A stretch of DNA of 64,000 bases from Solwaraspora sp. WMMD792 (GTDB taxonomy: Bacteria; Actinomycetota; Actinomycetes; Mycobacteriales; Micromonosporaceae). Under the pieces are notes generated by a model that worked only from the letters and a program-made list of their open reading frames with translations, searched no databases and had not been told where the DNA came from. The translations under genes were made by a program, and so were the position numbers. Positions 38,084 through 51,927 of the stretch are shown here, piece by piece. How positions within the stretch are numbered: position 1 is the first letter of the stretch; every line of letters begins with the position of its first letter. The stretch spans positions 6,572,001-6,636,000 of the forward strand of contig NZ_JARUBH010000009.1 in the NCBI RefSeq assembly GCF_029626105.1. The letters run 5' to 3'.

Positions 38084-39073
38084 GTGACTGAGATGATCTA
38101 CCGCCGGTTGGGCAACTCCGGGCTGATGGTGTCGGCGGTCGGGGTCGGCTGCAACAACTTCGGCCGCAAGCTCGACGCCGCCGGCACCCGGGCGGTGGTC
38201 GACGCGGCGATCGACGCCGGGATCACCCTGTTCGACACCGCCGACATCTACGGCACGCCTTCGGGCGGTTCCGAGGAACAGCTCGGGGCGGCGCTGCGCG
38301 GCCGCCGTGACGACGTGGTGCTGGCCACCAAGTTCGGCATGGACATGTCGGGGATGAACGGCGTCGACCACGGGGTACGCGGCTCGCGGCGGTACATCGT
38401 GCGGGCCGTCGAGGCGTCGTTGCGTCGACTCGGCACCGACCACATCGACCTGTACCAGTTCCACGAGCCGGACCCGGTCACCCCGATCGAGGAGACCCTG
38501 CAGGCCCTGGACGACCTGGTACGCGGCGGCAAGGTCCGCTATCTGGGCTGCTCGAACTTTGCCGGCTGGCAGATCGCCGATGCGGCGTGGACCGCGCGTA
38601 CCGGTGGGCTGTCGCCGTTCGTCAGTGCGCAGAACGAGTACAACCTGCTGGACCGGCGGGTGGAGCAGGAAGTGGTGCCGGCCTGCCAGCGCTTCGGACT
38701 GGGGCTGCTGCCGTACTTCCCGCTCGCCGACGGGCTGTTGACCGGCAAGTACCGCCGGAGTGAGGCGCCGCCGCCCGGCAGCCGGCTGGCCGGCGAGAGC
38801 AGCCGGTACGCCGCCCGGCTCGCCGGGGCGCCGTGGGACGTCATCGAGGCCCTCGACGCGTACGCCGCGAAGCGAAACCTGCCGCTGCTCACCGTCGCGA
38901 TCGGCGGCCTGGCCGCGCAGCCGGCCGTGGCGTCGGTGATCGCCGGGGCGACCACCCCCGAGCAGGTACGGGCGAACGCCGCCGCCGGGACCTGGCAGCC
39001 GGACGCCGCCGACCTCGCCGAACTGCGGTCGATCCTGCCGGAGCCCGCCGGCCCCGGCGGCTCGCTGAGCTGA
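38084..39073 (+). CDS. Aldo/keto reductase
   Basis: It is an NADPH-dependent carbonyl reductase of the (beta/alpha)8 AKR superfamily. The catalytic tetrad is visible as D51, Y56, K83 and H127 (FDTADIYG, ATKFG, QFHEPD). The C-terminal SVIAGATTPEQV is the cofactor-binding region. 329 residues. The form resembles YajO/Kvbeta-type AKRs; the substrate is unknown. It starts 19 bp after the ABC-F gene and is followed by a 26-bp perfect inverted repeat. Confidence 0.85.
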   Translation: MTEMIYRRLGNSGLMVSAVGVGCNNFGRKLDAAGTRAVVDAAIDAGITLFDTADIYGTPSGGSEEQLGAALRGRRDDVVLATKFGMDMSGMNGVDHGVRGSRRYIVRAVEASLRRLGTDHIDLYQFHEPDPVTPIEETLQALDDLVRGGKVRYLGCSNFAGWQIADAAWTARTGGLSPFVSAQNEYNLLDRRVEQEVVPACQRFGLGLLPYFPLADGLLTGKYRRSEAPPPGSRLAGESSRYAARLAGAPWDVIEALDAYAAKRNLPLLTVAIGGLAAQPAVASVIAGATTPEQVRANAAAGTWQPDAADLAELRSILPEPAGPGGSLS

Positions 39074-39087
39074 CCGGAACTGCATCC

Positions 39088-39156
39088 ACAAGATCATGTG
39101 AGGCTCAGATACCCTACGTCGCGCTCGTAAGGTATCTGAGCCTCACATGATCTTGT
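39088..39156 (+). repeat. 26-bp perfect inverted repeat
   Basis: The arms are 39088-39113 and 39131-39156, fully complementary, with a 17-nt loop. The left arm begins ACAAGATCATGTGAGG. The arms are about 46% GC, far below the surroundings. It may be the terminator of the reductase gene or a small mobile palindrome. Confidence 0.85.
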
Positions 39157-39214
39157 CTCCTCGGCTGGACTTCCGCCGATGATCAATTAGCGGTTCAGCA
39201 ATGGCGTCGTGGCG

Positions 39215-39243
39215 TTGTGGTAGAGATATGTCCACTCGATAGT
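39215..39243 (+). promoter_or_regulatory. Candidate promoter of the DUF5753 gene
   Basis: TTGTGG (39215-39220), 17 bp, GATAGT (39238-39243), in an AT-richer stretch upstream of the AGGAGG at 39288. Confidence 0.35.
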
Positions 39244-39300
39244 GAATGTCGTCTGTCGATCATTCTGTCGTCGGTGAGTGGCATATCAGGAGGTGGCAAC

Positions 39301-40080
39301 GTGCCCGCAGCATTGTTGAACTCGTCGGTGCCGCGGCGGCAGCTCGGTCGGGAGCTGCGTCGGTTGCGGGAGCGGCTGGCCCGTGTTCCGCAGACCACGG
39401 CGGCTCGGGAGTTGGAGTGGTCGGCGACCAAGCTGCTGCGGATGGAGCGCGGTGAGGGCTGGTGGCACGACTACGCCAGCATCCCGTCCTGGTTCGAGCT
39501 CTACATAGGTCTCGAAGAGGCTGCTTCAGCGCTCCGCCAGTACCACACGTGCTTCGTCCCTGGCGTGTTGCAGACCCGCGAGTACGCGACTGCGGTGTTC
39601 AGCATGAACCAGGACGAGGTACCTGCCGAGGAGGTCGAGCGCAGGGTCGAGGTGCGGATGCGCCGCGCGCGGCTGCTGACCCGGCTCGAGCCGTACCTGC
39701 CCAGGTTTGACATCCTGCTGGACGAAGCGATCCTGCGCCGGCCGATCGGCGGTGCACAGATCATGGCTGGCCAACTCCGGCGTCTCGCCCAGGCCAGCGA
39801 ACTGCCGAACGTCTCGATCCGGGTGCTGCCGTTCAGCGCAGGGCTACATGCCGGTCTGATGGCCCACGGTTCGTTCATAGTTCTGGATTTCCCGGAAAAA
39901 TACGAACCGACCACTGTCTACGTGGAGGGTCTGACCGGCGCGCTCTTCCTGGACCGGCCGGACGAGCGCGACAGCTATGCTTGGAGCTTCAGCGGCGTGG
40001 GTGATCTGGCAATGGACGAGCAGCGCAGCCGCGATCTGCTCTGGCGGACGGCGAGGGAGTACGACGGTGATCGACTTTAG
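39301..40080 (+). CDS. XRE/DUF5753-type regulator with shortened HTH
   Basis: This is a DNA-binding regulator of the group paired with DUF397 proteins (WhiJ-type pairs in Streptomyces). The GTG at 39301 follows AGGAGG (39288-39293), giving 259 residues. RRQLGRELRRLRERL and ELEWSATKLLRMERGE (residues 12-52) are the start of an HTH. The sequence then jumps straight to GWWHDYASIPSWFELYIGLE, the start of DUF5753, without the roughly 30-residue linker usually found. The DUF5753 part (LQTREYATAVF onward) is complete. It overlaps the DUF397 gene by 14 nt. Confidence 0.85.
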   Translation: MPAALLNSSVPRRQLGRELRRLRERLARVPQTTAARELEWSATKLLRMERGEGWWHDYASIPSWFELYIGLEEAASALRQYHTCFVPGVLQTREYATAVFSMNQDEVPAEEVERRVEVRMRRARLLTRLEPYLPRFDILLDEAILRRPIGGAQIMAGQLRRLAQASELPNVSIRVLPFSAGLHAGLMAHGSFIVLDFPEKYEPTTVYVEGLTGALFLDRPDERDSYAWSFSGVGDLAMDEQRSRDLLWRTAREYDGDRL

Positions 40081-40267
40081 TTCCGCCAACTGGCGGAAGA
40101 TCAGCCGGTCGAACAACCAGGGCCAATGTGTCGAGGTGGCTGACGGGCTGGGCGGGGTCGTCGGGGTGCGGGACTCGAAGGATCCGGCTGGTCCGGTGCT
40201 GGTGATCGCCCCGGCAAGCTGGTCGAGCTTCGTCGCCGCCGCGAGGGCTGGCACCTTCACCAGCTAA
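40067..40267 (+). CDS. DUF397 protein
   Basis: This small partner protein has 66 residues. The GTG at 40067 has GAGGGAG (40053-40059). WRKISRSNNQGQCVEVADG, VGVRDSKDPAGPVL and the final W..F motif are the DUF397 signature. It overlaps the end of the DUF5753 gene, the classical actinobacterial pair; in Streptomyces such pairs influence development and secondary metabolism. What it binds cannot be seen. Confidence 0.9.
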   Translation: MIDFSSANWRKISRSNNQGQCVEVADGLGGVVGVRDSKDPAGPVLVIAPASWSSFVAAARAGTFTS

Positions 40268-40393
40268 CGCTTCTGGGTCCGGCCGACCAGAGGATCGCGT
40301 AGGGCGGCCGTCGCCAACGAGCGCATGTGGTCCTGGGTGCAACCACGGGTCTACCACACGTGGTGTTGGAATCCGGCACGCCAGACGCACAAA

Positions 40394-40413
40394 GGGCCCG
40401 CGTGAGCGGGCCC
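40394..40413. terminator. 8-bp hairpin with GTGA loop after the DUF397 gene
   Basis: GGGCCCGC (40394-40401), GTGA, GCGGGCCC (40406-40413). The T-tract (read from AAA at 40391-40393) is on the minus-strand side, so its best reading is as a minus-direction or bidirectional terminator. Confidence 0.5.
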
Positions 40414-40464
40414 CAAGGCGGCTGCGGGAACCCCGAAGGGCCTCCTGCGCTACCGAAAATAGCA

Positions 40465-40480
40465 TGACTACCGGTAGTCA
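40465..40480. promoter_or_regulatory. 16-bp perfect palindrome
   Basis: TGACTACCGGTAGTCA reads the same on both strands. It lies in the gap before the thiamine operon, 120 bp upstream of its promoter. A dimeric regulator site is likely; the regulator is unknown. Confidence 0.5.
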
Positions 40481-40599
40481 CCTGCGCCAATGACGCATCC
40501 GGGCTGCGCGTGATCTTCGTCCGTCCAGCTGATGGTGAGCCTGGTCACGGCCGACAGCGGCGGGGTGGGCAGCGACCGAAGGTTGCCTCGGATCGGCCC

Positions 40600-40628
40600 T
40601 TGGCGGATCGACGAGACCGTCGTACGGT
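40600..40628 (+). promoter_or_regulatory. Thiamine operon promoter
   Basis: TTGGCG (40600-40605), 17 bp, TACGGT (40623-40628). Transcription would start near 40635, just before the riboswitch aptamer. Confidence 0.65.
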
Positions 40629-40641
40629 AACAGGCAAGTAA

Positions 40642-40731
40642 CCCACGGGAGCCCGGTGCACCGGGCTGAGAGGGAGGCTGACGCGGCCTCCGACCGTCGA
40701 ACCTGATCCGGGTAATGCCGGCGCAGGGAGG
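40642..40731 (+). ncRNA. TPP riboswitch (THI element)
   Basis: The aptamer is clear: CTGAGA at 40666-40671 after the CCCGGTGCACCGGG stem, the GGGAGGC..GCCTCC P3 arm, then CCTGATCCGGGTAAT (40702-40716) and GCCGGCGCAGGGAGG. The thiE Shine-Dalgarno sequence AGGGAGGAG (40725-40733) lies at the 3' end of the closing helix, 7 nt before the GTG. TPP binding is therefore expected to hide it and block translation. Confidence 0.95.
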
Positions 40732-40740
40732 AGCGTTGCC

Positions 40741-41412
40741 GTGCCGTCCCTTGGGCGACTGCATCTGATCACCGACACCCGACCCGGGCGTGACCCGCTC
40801 GGCGTACTGCGGGCCGCGCTCGCGGCCGCGCGGTCCGCCGACGCCGCCGCCGACCTGGTCGTGCAGGTCCGGGTCGAGGACGACATGTCGGACCGGGACG
40901 CATACGAGCTGACCGGCCGCGCGGTCGCCGAATGTGCCGCGTACCAGGTGACCTGCCTGGTCAACGACCGGCTGCACGTCGCGCTCGCCACCGGCGCGGC
41001 CGGCGCGCACGTCGGCGCGCTGGACCTGCCGGTCGACGCCGCCCGCCGGGTGCTCGGCCCGGACGCGGTCCTCGGCGCCACCGCCCGCGACCCGGCCACC
41101 GGGCGGGCGGCGGTCGCTGCCGGGGCGACGTACCTGGGGGTCGGTCCGTGCTACGCCACCGGCACCAAGACCGGGCTGCCCGACCCGATCGGGCCGGCTG
41201 GGCTGGCCGCCGTCGTCGCCGCCGTCGACGTACCGGTGGTGGCGATCGCCGGGATCACTGTGGACCGGGTGCCGGACCTGCTGGCCGCCGGGGCGCACGG
41301 GGTCGCGGTGGTCGGCGCGATCGCCGCCGCCACCGACCCGGGGCGGGCCACGGCTGAGCTGCTGGCGGCGGTACGGCAACGGCCGGCCGCCGCCGACGGA
41401 GCGCCGGCATGA
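40741..41412 (+). CDS. thiE: Thiamine phosphate synthase
   Basis: It joins HMP-PP and thiazole phosphate to thiamine phosphate. It has a GTG start controlled by the TPP riboswitch and 223 residues. The (beta/alpha)8 motifs include CLVNDRLHVALATGAAGAHVG and YLGVGPCYATGTKTG. The usual R-x-K of the second strand reads QVRVED, so that Lys is missing. It is the first gene of the operon and overlaps thiO (ATGA). Confidence 0.85.
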   Translation: MPSLGRLHLITDTRPGRDPLGVLRAALAAARSADAAADLVVQVRVEDDMSDRDAYELTGRAVAECAAYQVTCLVNDRLHVALATGAAGAHVGALDLPVDAARRVLGPDAVLGATARDPATGRAAVAAGATYLGVGPCYATGTKTGLPDPIGPAGLAAVVAAVDVPVVAIAGITVDRVPDLLAAGAHGVAVVGAIAAATDPGRATAELLAAVRQRPAAADGAPA

Positions 41413-42562
41413 CGGTGACAGGCAGCGGAAACGCCAACGGCCGGGCCGATGTCGCGGTGGTCGGCGGCGGGCCGATCGGGATGAGTATCGCCTGGCGGTG
41501 CGCCAAGCGCGGGCTGCGTACCGTGCTCTACGATCCGGCACCCGGGTCCGGGGCGTCCTCGGTGGCCGCCGGGATGCTCGCCCCGGTCGCCGAGTCGCAC
41601 TTCGGCGAGGCTGAGCTGACCCGGCTGCTGGTCGAATCGGCGGCCCGCTGGCCGGCGTTCGCCGCCGAGCTGACCACCGTCACCGGCCAGGACATCGGCT
41701 ACCGCACCGACGGCACGCTGGTCGTCACGCTCACCGGCGACGACCGGCGCGAGGCGGAGCGGCTCTGGGCGTACCAGCAGAGTCTGGACCTGCCGATCAC
41801 GCTGCTGCGCGCCACGGCGCTGCGCGAGCGCGAACCGGCGCTGGCGCCGAGGGTGCGTGGCGGTGCGCTGATGCCTGACGACCACCAGGTCGACCCGCGT
41901 CGGCTGGTCGCGGCGTTGGACACCGCGTTGGACCGGGCCGGGGTGACCGTCGTCCCGCAGCCGGTCACCGATCTTTCCGCACTGGACGCGCGGGTCGTCG
42001 TGGTCGCCGCCGGCTGCGGATCGGCGGCGCTGACCGGGCTGCCGGTCCGCCCGGTGAAAGGCCAGATTTTGCGGCTGCGGGCACCCGCCGGCGCCGTCGG
42101 GTTCCGGCACGTGATCCGGGGGTACGCCGACGGCCGGCACGTCTACCTGGTGCCGCGCGCCGACGGTGAGGTGGTCGTCGGCGCCACCGTCGAGGAGCGC
42201 GTCGACACCACCGTCACCGCTGGAGCGGTGCTGGAGTTGCTGCGCGCCGCCGCCGACCTGCTGCCGGAGATCGCCGAGTACGAGATGGTCGAGGCACAGG
42301 CGGCGGCCCGGCCCGGCACCCCGGACAACGCGCCGCTGCTCGGCTGGCACCAGCAGCCCGAGGTCAACTCGGCCGGCGGCACCGCAGGCCGGGAAGTGCT
42401 GGTGGCGACCGGGCACCACCGGCACGGCATCGTGCTGACCCCGGTGACCGCCGACCTGATCGCAGACCTGGCGGCCGGGGGCGACCCGGATCCGGCGCTG
42501 GCACCGTTCCAGCCGGCCCGGTTCACCGCCGCGACCAGCGAGATCGCGAGGGAGGAGCAGCC

Positions 42563-42572
<10 letters not shown>
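41409..42572 (+). CDS. thiO: Glycine oxidase ThiO
   Basis: This FAD enzyme oxidises glycine to the imine used for thiazole synthesis. It has 387 residues. VAVVGGGPIGMSIAWRCAKR (about 14-33) is the FAD-binding Rossmann start. VRPVKGQILRLRAP, and GRHVYLVPRADGEVVVGATV with the C-terminal ATGHHRHGIVLTPVTA, are typical of the DAO family. It overlaps thiS by 10 bp. Confidence 0.93.
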
Positions 42573-48356
<5,784 letters not shown>

Positions 48357-48425
48357 GCCGGGAGGTTACGGCCGGCCGCCCGCACTGTCGACCTGGACCG
48401 GGGCGACCGCCGCCGGGCCGGTGGG

Positions 48426-49367
48426 TCAGCCCAGCTGGGGCAGCACCTCGGCGGCGACCAGCTCCAGGTGGTCCAGATCGGCGAGGTCGATGAACCGCAG
48501 GTGTACCCGGCTGGTACCGATCGCCGCGAACTCCCCTATCCGGTCCACCAGCTGGGCCGGCGAACCGATCACCGGGTCCTCCGGCGGCAGGGCGCTCTTC
48601 TCGTGCAGCGGCGCGGCGCGACGCTGCGCCTCGGCGTCGGTACGCCCGATCGCGATGACGATGCCGGCCGACATGGTCAGCGGCGGTCGGCCCTGCTCGG
48701 TGCGCCCGGACCGGTGACAGGCCTCGGTCACCCGCTCGTAAGCCGCCGCGGTCTCGGCGACCGACTTGAACGGCATGTTGAACTCGTCGGCGAACTGGGC
48801 AGCGAGCTCCGGGGTCCGCTTCGGCCCCCGTCCGCCGATGATGATCGGCGGGCCGGCCGGCTGCGCCGGCTTCGGTAGCGCCGGAGCGTCGACCAGCTGG
48901 TAGTGGTCGCCGTGGAAGCTGAACTTGTCACCGACCGGGGTACGCCACAGCCCGGTGATCACCTCGAGCTGCTCGGCCAACCGGTCGAAGCGTTCCCCGA
49001 CGGACGGGAACGGCAGCCCGTACGCGGTGTGTTCCCGGGCGTACCAGCCGGCGCCGATGCCGAGGTCGACCCGGCCACCGCTCATCTGGTCGACCTGGGC
49101 GACCATCACGGCGAGCGGTCCGGGCAGCCGGAAGGTCGCCGAGGTGACCAGCGTGCCGAGCCGGATCCGGGAGGTCTCCCGGGCCAGCGCGGCCAGGGTC
49201 AGCCAGGCGTCGGTCGGCCCCGGCAGCGCCAGCTCCTCGCCCATCGACTGGTAGTGGTCGGCCCGCAGGTAACCCTCGAACCCGGACTCCTCAGCGAGCC
49301 GGGCCAGCCGGAGCTGGTCGTCGTAGCTGGCGCCGCGGTGCGGCTCGGTGAACACGCTGACCCGCAT
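48426..49367 (-). CDS. LLM-class F420/flavin-dependent oxidoreductase
   Basis: It is a luciferase-like TIM-barrel oxidoreductase. ATG at 49367, 313 residues. RLGTLVTSATFRLPGPLAVM and VDQMSGGRVDLGIGAGWYA are typical of the F420-dependent subgroup, with PPIIIGGRGPKRTPELAA later. It starts 2 bp after the ABC ATPase stop, so the two are coupled. That pairing resembles ssu-type loci, where a LuxA-like oxygenase acts on the imported substrate. Confidence 0.88.
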   Translation of the reverse strand: MRVSVFTEPHRGASYDDQLRLARLAEESGFEGYLRADHYQSMGEELALPGPTDAWLTLAALARETSRIRLGTLVTSATFRLPGPLAVMVAQVDQMSGGRVDLGIGAGWYAREHTAYGLPFPSVGERFDRLAEQLEVITGLWRTPVGDKFSFHGDHYQLVDAPALPKPAQPAGPPIIIGGRGPKRTPELAAQFADEFNMPFKSVAETAAAYERVTEACHRSGRTEQGRPPLTMSAGIVIAIGRTDAEAQRRAAPLHEKSALPPEDPVIGSPAQLVDRIGEFAAIGTSRVHLRFIDLADLDHLELVAAEVLPQLG

Positions 49368-49369
49368 GG

Positions 49370-50155
49370 TCAGTACCCTCCGATCCCGGCCGTCGCCGGT
49401 GCGTCGCGTTCCATCAGCACCTCGTGCAGCTCCGCACTGCACCGGGCCACGTCCTCGGTGTGCGCGTTGCGCCCCAGGCTGCGGGGGCGGGGGATGTCGA
49501 TCGGCACGATCTTGCGGATCCGCCCTGGTCGAGGGCTCAGCACCACGACCCGGTCGGCGAGCAGGACGGCTTCGTCGATCGAGTGGGTGACGAAGACGAT
49601 GGTCGCCGCGCGCTCCATGTGGATCCGTTGCAGCTCGACGGAGAGTTCCTCCCGGGTCAGCGCGTCCAGCGCCGAGAACGGCTCGTCCATCAGCAGCACC
49701 TGTGGTTCGGCGAGCAACGAGCGGCACAGCGACACCCGCTGCTGCATGCCGCCGGACAGCTCGTGCGGCAGCCGCTTGTCGAAGCCGGCCAGCCCGACCA
49801 TCTCCAGCAGTTCCATGGCCTTCGCCCGGTGCTGTCTGCGGCGCAACCCGAAGATCTCCGCCGGCAGCAGAACATTGTCCAGCACTGATCGCCAGGGCAG
49901 CAGGGCCGGACGTTGAAAGAGCATCGCGATGTCCCGGCGTGGTTTGACCACTTGCTGACCACCGACGGTGATCTCGCCGGCTGTCGTCGGAAGCAGCCCG
50001 GCGATGAGTCTGAGCAGGGTGGACTTGCCGCAACCGGATCGACCTACGACCGCGACGAACTCACCGGCAGTCACCGAAAGGTCGATGCCGCGCAGTGCCT
50101 CCACTGTGCCGGAGCGACCGGCGAACGTCCGTCCGACTCCGCTGAGCTGGATCAT
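49370..50155 (-). CDS. ABC transporter ATPase, SsuB/TauB/ThiZ type
   Basis: This is the nucleotide-binding subunit of an importer. It has 261 residues. Walker A GRSGCGKST is at 38-46, Q-loop LFQRPALLPW follows, the signature LSGGMQQR is at 133-140 and Walker B VLLMDEPF is at 153-160. The nearest partners are the divergent binding protein and permease across the 304-bp promoter gap. Confidence 0.9.
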   Translation of the reverse strand: MIQLSGVGRTFAGRSGTVEALRGIDLSVTAGEFVAVVGRSGCGKSTLLRLIAGLLPTTAGEITVGGQQVVKPRRDIAMLFQRPALLPWRSVLDNVLLPAEIFGLRRRQHRAKAMELLEMVGLAGFDKRLPHELSGGMQQRVSLCRSLLAEPQVLLMDEPFSALDALTREELSVELQRIHMERAATIVFVTHSIDEAVLLADRVVVLSPRPGRIRKIVPIDIPRPRSLGRNAHTEDVARCSAELHEVLMERDAPATAGIGGY

Positions 50156-50201
50156 GGGGCCGGCAGCTCCCTCGTCCTGAGTCGATCAACAAGCGGGGGA
50201 C

Positions 50202-50313
50202 AGAGTATCCGGATCGTGCCGGCCATGCACCACCCGCACGGTAAACACTTTTGATTGCGATCCAGGGTTCGCGATGCCCGGCTGTCGCATTGGTGAGGTT
50301 TCCCTCGTACTCT
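50202..50313. promoter_or_regulatory. Divergent TACTCT -10 elements
   Basis: TACTCT occurs on the minus strand at 50202-50207, facing the ABC ATPase gene, and on the plus strand at 50308-50313, facing the binding-protein gene. -35 elements are weak. No TPP riboswitch motif is present in the gap. Confidence 0.35.
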
Positions 50314-50459
50314 GTTGCCCGCGAAGTTTCCCAACGCGACCGCGGCACCGGTGCGGCCCCCACCGACCGGCTGCCGCGCCGGACCAACTACCCCCTCCGG
50401 TCGGCTCGACGACCTGCGGGTTTGTCGAGGGGCCGTCGGGTTGGAAAGGACACACGTTC

Positions 50460-51494
50460 ATGACAAGGCTCACCCGTACGATCGCCGCCACGGCCCTCGC
50501 GGCGGCGCTCGCGGTCACTGCCGGCTGCAGCGCGGACGACGGTGACGAGGCGAATGCCGGTGGCACCGAGGAATTGAAGAAAGTGACGTACCTCACTTCC
50601 TTCGGTAACTTCGGTCGGGACTCCTACGCCTGGGTCGCCAAGGACAAGGGCTTCTTCGAGGAGGCCGGTTTCGACGTCGAGGTCAAGGCAGGAGCCGGCA
50701 CCGGCGACAACATCAAGACCGTCGTCGCAGGACAGGCCCACTTCACGCCGATCGACATGACCGGCGGACTGCTGCAGTACGGCAACGGCGAGGCGAAGGA
50801 CTTCGTCGTGGTCGCCGGCATCCAGCAGCGCACCATGGCCGCGATCATCGCGCTCGACGGCAGCGGCATCACCACCCCCAAGGACCTGGAGGGCAAGACG
50901 CTCGCCGACGCCCCCGGCTCGGTGGTGCGCAACCTGTTCCCGACCTACGCCTCGCTGGCCGGCATCGACGAGACCAAGGTCGAGTGGGTCAACGGCGCCC
51001 CGCAGACCCTGATGGGCACCCTGGCCTCCGGTTCGGTGGACGGCATCGGCCAGTTCGTGGTCGGTAAGCCCACCGTGGAGACCGTCGCGCAGGGCAAGAC
51101 CGCCGTGGTGCTGCCGTACAGCGACATCATGACCGACCTGTACGGCAACGTGCTGATCACCTCGACGGCGATCGCCGAGGAGGACCCGGAGATGGTGAAG
51201 CGCTTCAGCGCGGCACTGCTCAAGGGCCTGGAGTACAGCATCACCAACCCGGAGGAGGCCGGCGAGATCCTGGCCAAGAACGTGGAGGAGGCCAACCCGG
51301 CCGCCGCCGCCGCCGAACTGGAGCTGATGGCCGCCTTCGTGAAGTCGACCAGCTCCGGTGTGCCGGTCGGTGCGCTGGACAGCCAGCGGATCGCCCGCAG
51401 CATCGCGATCCTGCAGGGCGCCGGGGCGATCCCGCCGGGCCTGGAGCCGGAGCAGGTCGTCAACTTCGACCTGGCCCCGAACGCCGAATCCTGA
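50460..51494 (+). CDS. ABC transporter substrate-binding lipoprotein, SsuA/THI5 type
   Basis: ATG at 50460 follows GGAAAGGA (50443-50450), giving 344 residues. The signal peptide ends in the lipobox VTAGC with Cys23, so it is membrane-anchored outside the cell. VTYLTSFGNFGRDSYAWVAK, KDKGFFEEAGFDVEV and the later GQAHFTPIDM belong to the NMT1/THI5/SsuA fold. Ligands in this family include pyrimidines, sulfonates and riboflavin; the thiamine operon nearby favours a pyrimidine, weakly. Confidence 0.88.
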   Translation: MTRLTRTIAATALAAALAVTAGCSADDGDEANAGGTEELKKVTYLTSFGNFGRDSYAWVAKDKGFFEEAGFDVEVKAGAGTGDNIKTVVAGQAHFTPIDMTGGLLQYGNGEAKDFVVVAGIQQRTMAAIIALDGSGITTPKDLEGKTLADAPGSVVRNLFPTYASLAGIDETKVEWVNGAPQTLMGTLASGSVDGIGQFVVGKPTVETVAQGKTAVVLPYSDIMTDLYGNVLITSTAIAEEDPEMVKRFSAALLKGLEYSITNPEEAGEILAKNVEEANPAAAAAELELMAAFVKSTSSGVPVGALDSQRIARSIAILQGAGAIPPGLEPEQVVNFDLAPNAES

Positions 51495-51500
51495 CCGACC

Positions 51501-51550
51501 CGGGTGTGGGCGGGTGGGCCACCGGTGGGTGGCCCACCCGCCCACACCCG
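51501..51550 (+). terminator. Perfect 23-bp terminator stem
   Basis: 51501-51523 pairs exactly with 51528-51550 around GGTG; the stem starts CGGGTGTGGGCGGGTGG. It lies 7 bp after the binding-protein stop, so the permease gene beyond is probably not read in the same main transcript. Confidence 0.85.
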
Positions 51551-51582
51551 GCGGCTCGGCGAGCCTGAGGAGTGTCGTTGAC

Positions 51583-51770
51583 ATCTCCCCCTGCTGAAGC
51601 AAGGAGATTCGACCCTCACGGGTCGAGCTTTCTGCTTCGCCGACCACTGCCGACCCGAATCAACGGCGAGGGACGGAGTACCGCCCATCGGTCTTACACG
51701 GTCTCCACAGACGTCACTTCCCACCAGCCCGGCGGTAGGCCCGACCGGCCTGGCTGTCACCGGAAGGGCA
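51583..51770 (-). mobile_element. Relic of a tnpB (IS200/IS605-type) right end
   Basis: On the minus strand a degenerate frame reads CGDRVRPMGG (51709-51680) and then SAKQKARPVRVESP, which resembles the C-terminal tail of actinobacterial TnpB. It runs into CGACCC-TCAC-GGGTCG (51610-51625) and the imperfect palindrome ATCTCC...GGAGAT (51583-51608), ending beside TTGAC (51578-51582). Such paired hairpins at a TTGAC edge mark element ends and the omegaRNA scaffold. The rest of the gene is gone, and the high-coordinate boundary is a guess. The 51771-51927 remainder shows nothing recognisable. Confidence 0.55.
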
Positions 51771-51927
51771 AGGCCACGTTAGCACACCTGTTCGCACGCC
51801 GGATCTCTCGGTGTGTGAGTAGTGGACGTCGATCCGCCTCGGCGGCGAGTCGACTTTCCCTGCCGTGCTCCGCAGGTGTCCGTTTCCTCCCCGGCCGGAA
51901 GGCCGGAGTATCCACGGAAGGCATCTG

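Noticed and set aside
40268-40460. tRNA or small RNA gene near the GGGCCCGC hairpin
   Set aside because: No cloverleaf, anticodon or TPsiC-like arm could be built; only a single hairpin is seen.
50156-50459. TPP riboswitch before the THI5-like binding protein
   Set aside because: Searched for CTGAGA and the CCTGATC..GGTAAT block; neither is present.
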